Origin: Sphaerisporangium corydalis
GTDB lineage: Bacteria; Actinomycetota; Actinomycetes; Streptosporangiales; Streptosporangiaceae
NCBI RefSeq assembly: GCF_025506355.1
Contig: NZ_JANZYP010000057.1
Location: 29,974-69,278 of the forward strand
Reading direction: 5' to 3'
Length of the DNA stretch: 39,305 nucleotides
In this document: positions 1-7,527 of the stretch, one piece after another
Numbering within the stretch: the stretch's first letter is position 1
Layout of the letters: each line of letters starts with the position of its first letter
The notes under the pieces: model-generated
The model's input: the letters and a program-made list of their open reading frames with translations, nothing else
What the model was told of the DNA's origin: nothing
Database searches by the model: none
Position numbers and translations under genes: made by a program

Positions 1-120
1 TGGCGCGGGGGCGCGCGCTCGCCGGCGCGGGGGGGGCGGGCCCCCCCCCCCCCCCCCCCCGCTTCCGGGTGGCTACCCCGGCCCGTTATGGCCCCTTCGG
101 GCCTTCGCGGTGGTCATCGG
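1..120. other. G/C homopolymer block at the window edge
   Basis: The first 60 bases are almost only G and C. A run of eight G, one C and three G is followed by 20 consecutive C (41-60). I see no gene here. The block lies downstream of the leftward PepSY gene. Its two halves could base-pair, but an exact 20-C run at the window start is also what a contig edge or a polymerase-slippage artefact looks like. Treat the length of the run as unreliable. Confidence 0.6.
90..103 (-). terminator. Possible hairpin behind the PepSY gene
   Basis: GGCCC-CTTC-GGGCC forms a 5-bp stem with a 4-nt loop, 18 bp past the stop codon of the leftward PepSY gene. No T-tract follows on the minus strand, so it is only a weak candidate for the end of the response regulator - kinase - PepSY transcription unit. 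Confidence 0.3.
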
Positions 121-501
121 TCAGTGGTCGTGCTTTCTCCGGAACTTGATGATCTTGCCGGTCCGCACGGAGACGTAGACGCGGTACTCGGTGTGCCCCT
201 TCTGCAGCTCCACCTTCCACGTGCGGTGGCCGTGCTCCCACTCGCGCTCGACCTTGGTGACCCGGGCGCCGGGGACGCGCTTCTTGGCGATCCTGATCGC
301 CTGGCGGGAGGAGACGGCCGCCGTGGTGGCGGTGGTGGCGACGGAGACGGTGGCCGTGCTCGCCGGGACGGCGGTGGACGTCGTGGCGGCGGCGGAGGTC
401 GCGGCCTCGGCGGCCACGGCTCCGGCGCCGAGGACGGCGACCGCCGCGGCGCCCGCGATGGCGAGCCGGACCGTCTTGCTCATGCGCTGTGTGTTCGTCA
501 T
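121..501 (-). CDS. Secreted PepSY-domain protein
   Basis: A 126-residue exported protein. Residues 1-34 form a signal peptide (MSKTVR positive region, Ala/Val-rich core, AEAAT cleavage region). A low-complexity Ala/Thr/Val linker follows to about residue 62. The C-terminal half is a single PepSY-type domain: the SRQAIRIAKKRVPGARV helix, then WKVEL, YRVYVSV and TGKII strands. PepSY domains are small extracytoplasmic modules thought to inhibit peptidases or to modulate sensors. The gene is last in a leftward set after the OmpR-type regulator and kinase, 46 bp behind the kinase stop codon, so it may be an output or a feedback partner of that kinase. The start at 501 has GGTGAGG just upstream. 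An ATG at 483 (MSKTV) is an alternative start. The spacer before it carries regulator-like direct repeats. Confidence 0.85.
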   Translation of the reverse strand: MTNTQRMSKTVRLAIAGAAAVAVLGAGAVAAEAATSAAATTSTAVPASTATVSVATTATTAAVSSRQAIRIAKKRVPGARVTKVEREWEHGHRTWKVELQKGHTEYRVYVSVRTGKIIKFRRKHDH

Positions 502-523
502 GACCTCACCTTCGCCGGGAACG

Positions 524-562
524 CCCTAACGCCGCGCTTCGGCGAGGTTAAGGCGCCCCTAA
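524..562 (-). promoter_or_regulatory. Candidate OmpR-type direct-repeat site before the PepSY gene
   Basis: Read on the minus strand there are three similar half-sites: TTAGGG (562-557), TTAACC (551-546) and TTAGGG (529-524). Their spacings are 11 and 22 bp, which puts all three on the same face of the helix. OmpR/PhoB-family regulators bind direct repeats with about 11-bp spacing. The same pair of half-sites recurs at 2587-2603 beside the regulator gene. A short hairpin (CGCCG-5-CGGCG, 530-544) lies between the sites. Inference: PepSY has its own promoter controlled by the adjacent regulator. Confidence 0.4.
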
Positions 563-1855
563 GGCGGCGGGATCGGCGCCGCCGAGGAGCAGGACGACCA
601 TCGCGCCCCCGCCAGGAGCCGTCTCCAGCAGCAGCGAACCGCCCGACGACTCCGCCGTCCGCCGGGCGATGTCCAGGCCGAGCCCGGTCGATCCCGCGCC
701 GCTGCGGCCCCGGTCGAGGGGATCGCCCGCCTGCGCGTGGGCCGGGAACCCGGGCCCCGCGTCGGCGACCGCCAGCCGTACGGCGCCGCCCTGCGCGGGC
801 GTCAGGCGCACGGCGAAGGACGCGCCCTCGGGGGTGTGGGCGAAGACGTTGCCGAGCAGCGCGTCGACGCAGGCGGACAGGTCGGCGGCGCCGGCGGCCA
901 CCACGAGCGGGCCTGCGGGCAGGTCCAGGTCCACCGGCCGTCCCTGGTCCTCGGCCAGCACCGACCAGAACCTCACGCGCTCGGCCACGACCGCCACCGC
1001 GTCGCAGCTCGCCTGCTCCTGGGACCGGCGGCGCACGTCGATGATCACCGAGCTGACGGCGCGTTCCAGCGCGTCCACCCGGCCTCCGAGGCGCGCCGCC
1101 TCCTCCGGGTCCGACAGCGACTCGGTCTCCAGCCGCAGGCCCGTCAGGGGCGTGCGGAGGCGGTGGGAGATGTCGGCGGCCGTCTCCCTCTCCTCGGCGA
1201 GCAGGTCGCTGATCCGCCCGGCCAGGTGGTTGAGCGCCAGCCCCACGTCACGGACCTCCACCGGGCCGCCGGGCACGGTGCGCGCGGCCAGGTCCCCGGC
1301 GGCGAGCCGGTGGGACACGCGGGCGAGGCCGGTCATGGGCCTGGTCAGCGCGAGGGCGAGGCGGTCGGCCACCAGGATGCCCACCCCGATCAGCGCGAGC
1401 CCGAGTACGAGCATGCCGAGCCAGGCCTCGCGGACGCCGCGGGTCAGGTCCGCCTCGGTGAGGTACGCGCGGACCACGGCCGTGCCGCCGGGAAGGCCCT
1501 GGACGGCGACCAGGACCTCCAGGCCGCCGCCGGAGGTCCGCGCCGTGAGGCTCTGCCCGCGCGAGGCCAGCTCCACGCCAGGGGAGCGCCGCGCGGGGGA
1601 GCCGGCCGTCCTGCCGCCGGGCAGGAACACGGTGACGGCGTGGCCGCTCGACGCCGTGATGCGCTCGGCGGTCAGCGTGAGGCCGTCGAGGTCCGCCGTG
1701 CCGACGGCCGCCGCCACGGACTGGGCCTCGGAGGTCGCCTGTGTGACCGCGCCGCTCTGCGCCAGAGCACGGATTAGCAGGCCGAGCGGGACCAGGAGCG
1801 CGACCAGCACCAGCGAGGTGGTGGCCGCCACCAGCACCGCGAGCCACCGCCTCAT
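548..1855 (-). CDS. Two-component sensor histidine kinase (HAMP-HisKA-HATPase)
   Basis: A 435-residue membrane kinase of the EnvZ/CutS layout. Membrane segments lie at about 7-29 and 146-166 and enclose a ~115-residue extracytoplasmic sensor. HAMP spans about 167-220. The H-box is DISHRLRTPLTGL with phospho-acceptor His231. The ATPase domain shows DALLGNVFAH (N-box, ~331-340), DAGPGF (G1, 365-370) and STGLGL (G2, 389-394). The ATG at 1855 is chosen because its ATGA overlaps the stop of the upstream response regulator, indicating translational coupling; a longer frame to 1945 would only run back into that gene. Upstream partner: regulator at 1852-2532. Downstream: PepSY protein. The ligand cannot be read from the sequence. 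Confidence 0.9.
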   Translation of the reverse strand: MRRWLAVLVAATTSLVLVALLVPLGLLIRALAQSGAVTQATSEAQSVAAAVGTADLDGLTLTAERITASSGHAVTVFLPGGRTAGSPARRSPGVELASRGQSLTARTSGGGLEVLVAVQGLPGGTAVVRAYLTEADLTRGVREAWLGMLVLGLALIGVGILVADRLALALTRPMTGLARVSHRLAAGDLAARTVPGGPVEVRDVGLALNHLAGRISDLLAEERETAADISHRLRTPLTGLRLETESLSDPEEAARLGGRVDALERAVSSVIIDVRRRSQEQASCDAVAVVAERVRFWSVLAEDQGRPVDLDLPAGPLVVAAGAADLSACVDALLGNVFAHTPEGASFAVRLTPAQGGAVRLAVADAGPGFPAHAQAGDPLDRGRSGAGSTGLGLDIARRTAESSGGSLLLETAPGGGAMVVLLLGGADPAALGAP

Positions 1856-2532
1856 GCCGGCTCGACCAGCTTGACCCCGACACCGCGCACGGTCTGCAGG
1901 TAGCGGGGCTCCTGGGCGGTCTCGCCGAGCTTGCGGCGCACCCACGACAGGTGGACGTCGACCGTTTTGTCCGCGCCGCCGTAGGGGACCTGCCAGACCT
2001 CCGTGAGCAGCTCCCGCTTGGTCACCACCTCACCCGGGCGGGTGGCCAGGTAGTGGAGCAGGTCGAACTCGCGGGGCGTGAGGTCGAGCGGGGTGCCGTC
2101 CAGGACCGCCTCGCGGCTGCGCGGGTCCAGCCGCAGGCCGCCGACGGTCACCGAGGTGTCCGTGCGGGCGTCGGCGGTGCGGCGGAGCACGGCCCGGACG
2201 CGCGCGTCGAGCTGGGCGGCGCTGAAGGGCTTGACCACGTAGTCGTCGGCGCCCGCGTCCAGCAGGCGGACCATCTCCGCGTCGCCGTCCCGTGCGGTGG
2301 CCACGATCACCGGGACGCGGCTGACGGCCCGCAGCATGCGCAGCATCTCGGTGCCGTCCAGGTCGGGCAGGCCGAGGTCGAGCACGACGAGGTCCGGACG
2401 GTCGGCGACGGCCTGCCGCAGGCCGTCCAGCGCGGTGGGGGCGGAGGACACGGCGTGACCCCGGTCACGCAGGCCCCTCATCAGGGCGGTACGGATCGTC
2501 GCGTCATCCTCGACGAGCAGGACATTGGCCAT
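1852..2532 (-). CDS. OmpR/PhoB-family response regulator
   Basis: 226 residues. The receiver domain (1-~115) has acidic pair Glu8/Asp9-Asp10, phospho-acceptor Asp52 (VVLDLGLPD) and Lys101 (VVKPF). The C-terminal winged-helix DNA-binding domain (~128-224) has LTPREFDLLHYLA and the recognition segment TVDVHLSWVRRKL. It is the first gene of the regulator-kinase-PepSY operon. No Shine-Dalgarno sequence precedes the ATG. A -10-like TAGCGT on the minus strand ends 8 nt before the ATG, with a TTATGC about 18 bp further up, so the mRNA may be leaderless. A perfect inverted repeat (CGGTTA-CGC-TAACCG, 2536-2550) covers that -10 and could be an autoregulatory site. The cellular target is unknown. Confidence 0.92.
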   Translation of the reverse strand: MANVLLVEDDATIRTALMRGLRDRGHAVSSAPTALDGLRQAVADRPDLVVLDLGLPDLDGTEMLRMLRAVSRVPVIVATARDGDAEMVRLLDAGADDYVVKPFSAAQLDARVRAVLRRTADARTDTSVTVGGLRLDPRSREAVLDGTPLDLTPREFDLLHYLATRPGEVVTKRELLTEVWQVPYGGADKTVDVHLSWVRRKLGETAQEPRYLQTVRGVGVKLVEPA

Positions 2533-2603
2533 GTGCGGTTACGCTAACCGGTCCGGGGCTGTAGGCATAAGGCCGTTATGGTGCCATTAACCCGGGCTTA
2601 GGG
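2533..2603. promoter_or_regulatory. Divergent promoter region with regulator-like repeats
   Basis: The intergenic space between the leftward response regulator and the rightward small membrane protein. It holds the palindrome CGGTTA-CGC-TAACCG (2536-2550) and the direct pair TTAACC (2587-2592) / TTAGGG (2598-2603), 11 bp apart. The pair uses the same two half-sites and spacing seen before the PepSY gene. That repetition makes it a good candidate binding site for the adjacent OmpR-type regulator. Confidence 0.45.
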
Positions 2604-2625
2604 AACGGCCAGGGAGGATCAGCGC

Positions 2626-3135
2626 ATGAACCGGCGCCCGCTTCTCGTCGTGGCCGGATGGCTGGTCGTCGTGTTGATCGCCACCGGCGCCGGCATCGTG
2701 GTGACCGCCTTCCTCGGGGAGACGATCACCGGCTCCGCCGGCCGTGCTCTGTCGCCCGCCGACGTCCGGCGATCCCTCGACGCCCTGCCGTCCCCTTCGC
2801 GCAAAGAGACCTCACCGGCCGGGGACGGTTCGGACACGCCGGCTCCGGCGCGGCCTTCGGCCACCGCCTCCCCGTCCACGCCGCCTTCCGGTGCGGGGAC
2901 GACGTCCGGCGGGCGCAAGGTGATCTCGGCGCGGGGCGGGGTGGTGGTCGCCCGGTGCGACGGCGGCCTGGTCACCGCGCAGTCCTGGACGCCCGCCCAG
3001 GGGTACGAGGTGAAGGACGCGGAGCGGGGGCCGCGCGACAAGGTGCGCGTGAGGTTCGAGAGCGGGGGCGCGCGCACCGAGATCGAGGTCCGCTGCGCGG
3101 GCGGGCGTCCCGTCCCCTCGATCAAGGAAGACTGA
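2626..3135 (+). CDS. Small membrane-anchored or secreted protein of unknown function
   Basis: 169 residues. An N-terminal hydrophobic segment (about 6-28, LLVVAGWLVVVLIATGAGIV) acts as an anchor or an uncleaved signal. A Pro/Ser/Thr/Ala-rich linker (~45-95) follows, then a compact C-terminal domain (~96-169) with two cysteines (VVVARCDGG and EVRCAGG) that could form a disulfide outside the membrane. The start has GGGAGG 8 nt upstream. It is divergent from the OmpR-type regulator and may belong to its regulon. I do not recognise a named family; similar short anchored proteins sit beside two-component systems in other actinomycetes (recalled, not checked). Confidence 0.75.
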   Translation: MNRRPLLVVAGWLVVVLIATGAGIVVTAFLGETITGSAGRALSPADVRRSLDALPSPSRKETSPAGDGSDTPAPARPSATASPSTPPSGAGTTSGGRKVISARGGVVVARCDGGLVTAQSWTPAQGYEVKDAERGPRDKVRVRFESGGARTEIEVRCAGGRPVPSIKED

Positions 3136-3160
3136 GCGGCCTCCGCGTGCCTGCCGGGGG

Positions 3161-3200
3161 TTCTCCACAGCCGCCCGGCCCCTGGAACCGGTTGTCCACA
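3161..3200 (+). promoter_or_regulatory. Two DnaA-box-like sites
   Basis: TTGTCCACA at 3192-3200 is an exact match to the DnaA box form common in high-GC actinobacteria. TTCTCCACA at 3161-3169 is a one-mismatch relative in the same orientation, 31 bp away. Both lie in the spacer between the small membrane protein and the SPFH gene. There is no origin-like cluster, so at most this is a local DnaA binding or titration site. Confidence 0.35.
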
Positions 3201-3284
3201 GGCGGCGGCGAACCTGCGGATGATCACCGCGGGGTTGTTCTAGGATCGGCCGAACGTAAAGGACAAGTAAAAGGACGGACGGCC

Positions 3285-4238
3285 ATGAGCGCACGTAAGA
3301 ACGCGGACAGCCAGCCAGAGGGCGGGAGGCGTGGCGTGCGTATCGTGTTCAGGATCGTGCTGCTGGCCGTCATCGCCATCGTGGTACTCGGATTCCTCGC
3401 CACCGGCTGCACGAAGGTCAGCACCGCGCCGGACGAGGTGCGGCTGCACTACGCGGGCGGCCCGTTCGAGGCGATCAAATTCGTGAAGTGCGTCAACCCC
3501 TCCAGCGGCGCGACGTTCCTCGGCCCCGGCGACACCTCCTACTCCTATCCCTTCGGCCAGCGCACGTTCGACTTCTCCGGCACCGAGGACTCCGAGTCCA
3601 AGCCCATCAGCATCGTCTCCAAGGACAACGTCGAGATGCAGGTCGCCGGCTCGGCGACGTTCACCCTCAACACCTCCTGCGAGACCCTCCGGCAGTTCCA
3701 CGAGAAGATCGGGCTCAAGTACCGGTCGTACTTCGAGGGCGACGAGTCGTCGGACGGCTGGCGCCGCATGCTCAACTTCTACTTCAAGCAGCCGCTCGAC
3801 CGGGCCATGGACGCGGCCTCGCAGGAGTTCGAGTGGAAGAAGCTGTTCAACGACCCGAACGTGAAGCAGCAGTGGGAGGCGCGGGTCGGGCAGCTCGCCC
3901 GCCAGTTCATCAAGGAGACGGCCGGTGCCGACTACTTCTGCCAGCCCAACTTCGCCGGCACGGGCGAGTGCGGTGACGTCGTGCTCACCATCCAGAAGCC
4001 CGAGCCGCCGCAGAGCCTGATCGACGCCCTGGCCGCCGAACAGGCCGCCAAGCAGCAGAACCTCGCCCAGCAGCAGATCAACACCAAGGTCAAGACCGAG
4101 ATGGAGTCCATCAAGGACCTGGTCGCGGTACTGGGCCCCCAGGGGGCCATCCTGTGGAAGGCCATCCAGGACGGCAGGGTCCAGGTGGTCCCGGTCCCGC
4201 AGAACGGCTCACTGAACATCACCCCGCAGGCCCGCTGA
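3285..4238 (+). CDS. SPFH/band-7 domain membrane protein
   Basis: 317 residues. A basic N-terminus (1-20) is followed by one membrane segment (about 21-39) ending in LATGC; Cys42 gives a weak lipobox. The SPFH/band-7 region runs from about 45 to 240 (DEVRLHYAGG, ISIVSKDNVEMQVAGSATF, then the helical EARVGQLARQFIKETAG). The C-terminal part is a Gln/Ala-rich helix (AEQAAKQQNLAQQQ) as in stomatin/flotillin-type scaffolds. SPFH proteins oligomerise at membranes and organise microdomains or proteases. The ATG at 3285 is preceded by AAGGAC. A -10-like TAGGAT sits at 3241-3246. The reading frame stays open further upstream, but that part overlaps the previous gene and does not look coding. Partners are not evident. 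Confidence 0.85.
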   Translation: MSARKNADSQPEGGRRGVRIVFRIVLLAVIAIVVLGFLATGCTKVSTAPDEVRLHYAGGPFEAIKFVKCVNPSSGATFLGPGDTSYSYPFGQRTFDFSGTEDSESKPISIVSKDNVEMQVAGSATFTLNTSCETLRQFHEKIGLKYRSYFEGDESSDGWRRMLNFYFKQPLDRAMDAASQEFEWKKLFNDPNVKQQWEARVGQLARQFIKETAGADYFCQPNFAGTGECGDVVLTIQKPEPPQSLIDALAAEQAAKQQNLAQQQINTKVKTEMESIKDLVAVLGPQGAILWKAIQDGRVQVVPVPQNGSLNITPQAR

Positions 4239-4270
4239 CGGCCTTCGCAGCCACGCTGAGACCTCGCCGT

Positions 4271-4436
4271 GTCGGTGGATGGGCTGGACGGCACCTCGGG
4301 GTCACGGTGAGCGCCCGCCTGCCGGTGGATCGGCTGGACAGCGGCCCCGCGGGTCACGCTGGCCTCCGTCTTGCCGGTGGGCCGGTTGGACATCCACCTT
4401 GGGGTCACGCTGGTCTCCCGCCTTGCCGGTGGAATG
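4271..4436. repeat. ~50-52-bp tandem repeat, about 3 copies
   Basis: Copies begin at 4271, 4321, 4373 and (partial) 4425. Each starts with G(C/T)CGGTGG(A/G), then a GGCTGGACA-like block and a GGGTCACG(G/C)T block. The repeat fills most of the 310-bp gap between the SPFH gene and the VOC gene. The copies have diverged. No gene is visible here. Confidence 0.75.
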
Positions 4437-4548
4437 GGGGTATTCGTCCAGGTATCGGCAAGGTTGGGGGGCTTGTAGAGGCGCGGGGGTCGGATGGTGG
4501 GAGTATGCGTCTGTAGGGGGCTTGCACCACTACCTGGGGAGTCTCGAC

Positions 4549-5361
4549 ATGCCGGAACGCACTGGGTACCCCGACGGGGCTCCCTGCTGGCCGGAGCTCA
4601 CCACTTCCGATCTCGCGCTCGCGACCCGGTTCTACCAGAAGGTCTTCGGCTGGTCGTACCGGGATCTCGGTTCGCAGGTCTGGGGATACAAGATCTGCCT
4701 GGCGGGCGGCAAGCCGGTCGCCGCGCTGGCGCCCCCGCCTGTCGGGCTGGAGAGCGGCCCGAGCGCCTGGATGACCTACTTCTCCACCTCCGACCTGGAG
4801 GCCTCAGTGGTACGCGCCGAGGCCAATGACGGCAAGCTGATCATCTTGCCGACCCTCCTGCGCGGCTTCGCGCGCATCGCCGTGGCCGTCGACCCGGAGG
4901 GGGCGCCGTTCGGGCTGTGGCAGGCGGCCGGCCAGCCGGGATGCCGCCTGCACAGCGAGCCCGGCGCGATGTGCTGGAGCGAGCTGCACGCGCGGAACCC
5001 CAAACTGGTGGATCCGTTCTACCGCGCGTTGTTCGGTTACGAGGCCAAGCAGGTCGGCGACGGCGTCGAGTTCGACTACGTCCTGTGGAAGATCCGGCAC
5101 AAGGCCGTCTGCGGCCGGGTGCGGATGCCGTACGAGCTCGAAGACCTGTCACCCCAATGGGTGACCTACCTGATCGTGCCCGACTGCGAACAGAGCATCG
5201 ACCTCGTCGTCCGCGAGGGCGGCCGGGTGCTCATCGGCGAATACGAACTCCGCGGCACCCGCGTGGCCGTCGTGTCCGACCCCCAAGGCGCGATCTTCGC
5301 CGTCTGCCAGCACACCCCCGCCCCCCACCTCACCTCACCCCCGCCCACCCAAAACCTGTAG
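4549..5361 (+). CDS. VOC-superfamily protein with two glyoxalase-like domains
   Basis: 270 residues made of two vicinal-oxygen-chelate domains. The first (~8-128) opens with PCWPELTTSDLALATRFYQ and ends in DPEGAPFGLWQ. The second (~140-255) opens with MCWSELHARNPKLVDPFYR and ends in DPQGAIFAV. This two-domain 'glyoxalase/bleomycin resistance-like' form is common in actinomycetes. Substrates are usually unknown and some members are hydroxylases or resistance proteins. ATG 4549 is chosen for its GGGGA 7 nt upstream and because the domain starts immediately after it; the frame is open further 5' but runs into repeats. It converges on the IclR gene with a 15-bp gap. Confidence 0.85.
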   Translation: MPERTGYPDGAPCWPELTTSDLALATRFYQKVFGWSYRDLGSQVWGYKICLAGGKPVAALAPPPVGLESGPSAWMTYFSTSDLEASVVRAEANDGKLIILPTLLRGFARIAVAVDPEGAPFGLWQAAGQPGCRLHSEPGAMCWSELHARNPKLVDPFYRALFGYEAKQVGDGVEFDYVLWKIRHKAVCGRVRMPYELEDLSPQWVTYLIVPDCEQSIDLVVREGGRVLIGEYELRGTRVAVVSDPQGAIFAVCQHTPAPHLTSPPPTQNL

Positions 5362-5376
5362 ACCGTTGGGAGGGGG

Positions 5377-6120
5377 TCATTGCGGGGGTGGGGAGACCTG
5401 GGTGCCGAAGTCGGTGGCTATGGTGCGCATGGCCTGGGCCAGGTCGGCTCGGTCGAGGGCCTCGATGCGTTCGACCGGGCCTGATATGGACATGCTGGCG
5501 ATCACCCGGGCGCCGTCGTGGACCGGGACGGCCAGGCAGTGCACGCCCAGTTCCTCCTCGCCGAAGTCCATCGCGTACCCCTGCGCCCGAACGGTCGCCA
5601 GCTCCGCGAGCATCGCCTCGACCGAGGTGATCGTGTGCTCCGTGCGGCGGGGAAGGCCCGTGCGCGACAGGATCGCCGCCGCGTCGGACCGTTCGGCGAG
5701 CAGGACCTTGCCAACTGCGGTGCTGTGCGGGAGCACCCGCCGGCCCACCTCGGCGAACATGCGCAACCGCCGGGGGGAGGCCGCCTGGGCGACGTAGACC
5801 ACGAAGTCGCCCTCCAGGACGGCGAGGTTCGCCGTCTCGCCGGACAGGGCGACCATCTTCTCCAGGTACGGCTGCGCCCACACGCCCACCATGCGCTCGG
5901 CCACCCCGCCAAGGCGCACCAAGGCGCTGCCCAAGGCGTACCGGCGGTCGGACTCCTGCCGGACGTACCCCCGGGTCAGCAACGACCGGAGCAGCCGGTG
6001 GATCGTCCCGTACGGGAGGCCGGTCCGGGCGGCGATCTCCGAGAGGCCGGCCTCCCCGCCGTGGTCGGCCAGCGCCTCCAGGACGTCCAGCGCCCGGTCG
6101 ACGCTCTGCACCGTGCTCAT
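5377..6120 (-). CDS. IclR-family transcriptional regulator of the glyoxylate operon
   Basis: 247 residues. The N-terminal winged helix-turn-helix (about 5-65) includes LSEIAARTGLPYGTIHRLL. The C-terminal IclR effector domain (~75-240) includes the family segments LPHSTAVGKVLLA and GVHCLAVPVHD. IclR regulators bind small carboxylic acids such as glyoxylate. The gene is last in the malate synthase-glycolate oxidase operon and overlaps glcF by 4 bp (ATGA). An IclR-type palindrome sits on the operon promoter at 12121-12137, so it probably controls its own operon. Repression relieved by glyoxylate is the simplest model, by analogy with IclR, AllR and GclR; this is an inference. Confidence 0.92.
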   Translation of the reverse strand: MSTVQSVDRALDVLEALADHGGEAGLSEIAARTGLPYGTIHRLLRSLLTRGYVRQESDRRYALGSALVRLGGVAERMVGVWAQPYLEKMVALSGETANLAVLEGDFVVYVAQAASPRRLRMFAEVGRRVLPHSTAVGKVLLAERSDAAAILSRTGLPRRTEHTITSVEAMLAELATVRAQGYAMDFGEEELGVHCLAVPVHDGARVIASMSISGPVERIEALDRADLAQAMRTIATDFGTQVSPPPQ

Positions 6121-7514
6121 CGCGCTCGCTCTCCGCCGACGGTCCCCGTACCCGCGTCACCGCGACCGGGACCAGGGCCGGAGGCGGGATCGAGGGCGGG
6201 GCCGGAAGCGGGGATGGGAGCGGGTTCGAGGCTTGGATCGGATCTTGGGGTGGAGGGCTTTGGGGGGCGGGTGAGGGTTTTGGGAGAGAGGGCGCGGAGG
6301 GAGGCGTCGAGGACTTCGGCGGTGTGGGCCACCTGGACGTGCTCGCCGTGACGGCGCGCCGCCGAGGCGATCTGCATGGTGCAGCCGGGGTTGGCGGAGA
6401 CCAGGAGATCGGCCCCGACGGTCAGCACCTGCTCGGCCTTGCGGTCGCCGAGCTCGCGGGCGGCCTCCGGCTGGAACAGGTTGTAGGTGCCCGCGGACCC
6501 GCAGCACATCGCCGCGTCCGGCACCTCACGCAGCTCCAGGCCGGGAACGGCCCCGAGGAGCGCCCTTGGCTGGGCGCGGATCCCCTGGGCGTGGGCCAGG
6601 TGGCAGGCGTCGTGGTAGGCGACGGTCATCGGAAGGGGATGGCGCTCGGCCGCCGGGCCCAGCTCGGCGAGGAACTCGGCGAAGTCCAGGAAGCGCAGCG
6701 CGCCGGCCCGGCCGGCCCAGGCGGGGTCGGCGGACAGCAGTTCGGCGTACTCCTTGGTGCTCGACCCGCACCCGGCCGCGTTCACGATCACGGTGTCCAC
6801 GCCGGCCCGCTCGAACGTCTCGATCGTCCGGCGGGCGAACCGCGCCGCCTCCTCGGCCCGCCCGGAGTGCACCGACAGCGCCCCGCAGCAGCCCTGGCCC
6901 GGCGGGATGACCACGTCACAGCCCTCCATCGCCAGGACGCGGGCCGTCGCCGCGTTGACCCGGGGAAAGAACTCGGCCTGGACGCAGCCGGTGAGCATCC
7001 CGACGACCGCCCGCCGCCGCCCGCGCGCCGCGATCCTCGGAGGCAGCCAGATCGGCCGGGCGACCGGGGGCGCCAGCTCGGCCATCGCGGCCAGCCGGGG
7101 GTCCAGCCGTTCGAGCAGGGGACGCAGCCGAGGGGTGATCCGCTCGGCCAGTCGCAGCGGCAGGCGCAGCGCCCGCAGCCGCCGGGGATAGGGGAACAGC
7201 GAGAAGACGAGCGCCCGGAAGGCGCGGTCGGCCGGCGGTCGCTCGTGGACCCGCTCGACCTCGGCCCGCGCCGACTCGATCAGCACGTCGTACTTCACGC
7301 CGGACGGGCAGGCGGTGACGCAGGCCATGCAGCCGAGGCAGGCGTCGAAGTGCCCGGCCATCTCTGGGGTCAGCGGGGTGCCCTCGACGTGCTGTTTCAT
7401 CAGGTGGATGCGTCCGCGCGGGGAGTCCATCTCCTCGCCCCACAGCGTGTAGGTGGGACAGGCGGGCAGGCAGAACCCGCAGTGCACGCAGTCCTTGATC
7501 AGTTCGGGGTCCAT
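6117..7514 (-). CDS. glcF: Glycolate oxidase iron-sulfur subunit GlcF
   Basis: 465 residues. Two ferredoxin-type 4Fe-4S sites lie at the N-terminus: Cys9/12/15 with Cys19 (CVHCGFCLPACP) and Cys59/62/65 with Cys69 (CLGCMACVTACP). Two cysteine-rich CCG domains follow, with GCCGALSVHSG and MCCGSAGTYNL. GlcF carries electrons from the GlcD flavin site to the respiratory chain. The last ~55 residues are a Pro/Ser/Ala-rich tail with repeated ASGP-type units, absent from typical GlcF and of the same minisatellite character as other genes here. It lies 13 bp behind glcE and overlaps the iclR start by 4 bp. The position after GlcD and GlcE makes this call firmer than homology alone. Confidence 0.92.
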   Translation of the reverse strand: MDPELIKDCVHCGFCLPACPTYTLWGEEMDSPRGRIHLMKQHVEGTPLTPEMAGHFDACLGCMACVTACPSGVKYDVLIESARAEVERVHERPPADRAFRALVFSLFPYPRRLRALRLPLRLAERITPRLRPLLERLDPRLAAMAELAPPVARPIWLPPRIAARGRRRAVVGMLTGCVQAEFFPRVNAATARVLAMEGCDVVIPPGQGCCGALSVHSGRAEEAARFARRTIETFERAGVDTVIVNAAGCGSSTKEYAELLSADPAWAGRAGALRFLDFAEFLAELGPAAERHPLPMTVAYHDACHLAHAQGIRAQPRALLGAVPGLELREVPDAAMCCGSAGTYNLFQPEAARELGDRKAEQVLTVGADLLVSANPGCTMQIASAARRHGEHVQVAHTAEVLDASLRALSPKTLTRPPKPSTPRSDPSLEPAPIPASGPALDPASGPGPGRGDAGTGTVGGERAR

Positions 7515-7527
7515 GGCCGTTCGCTCC

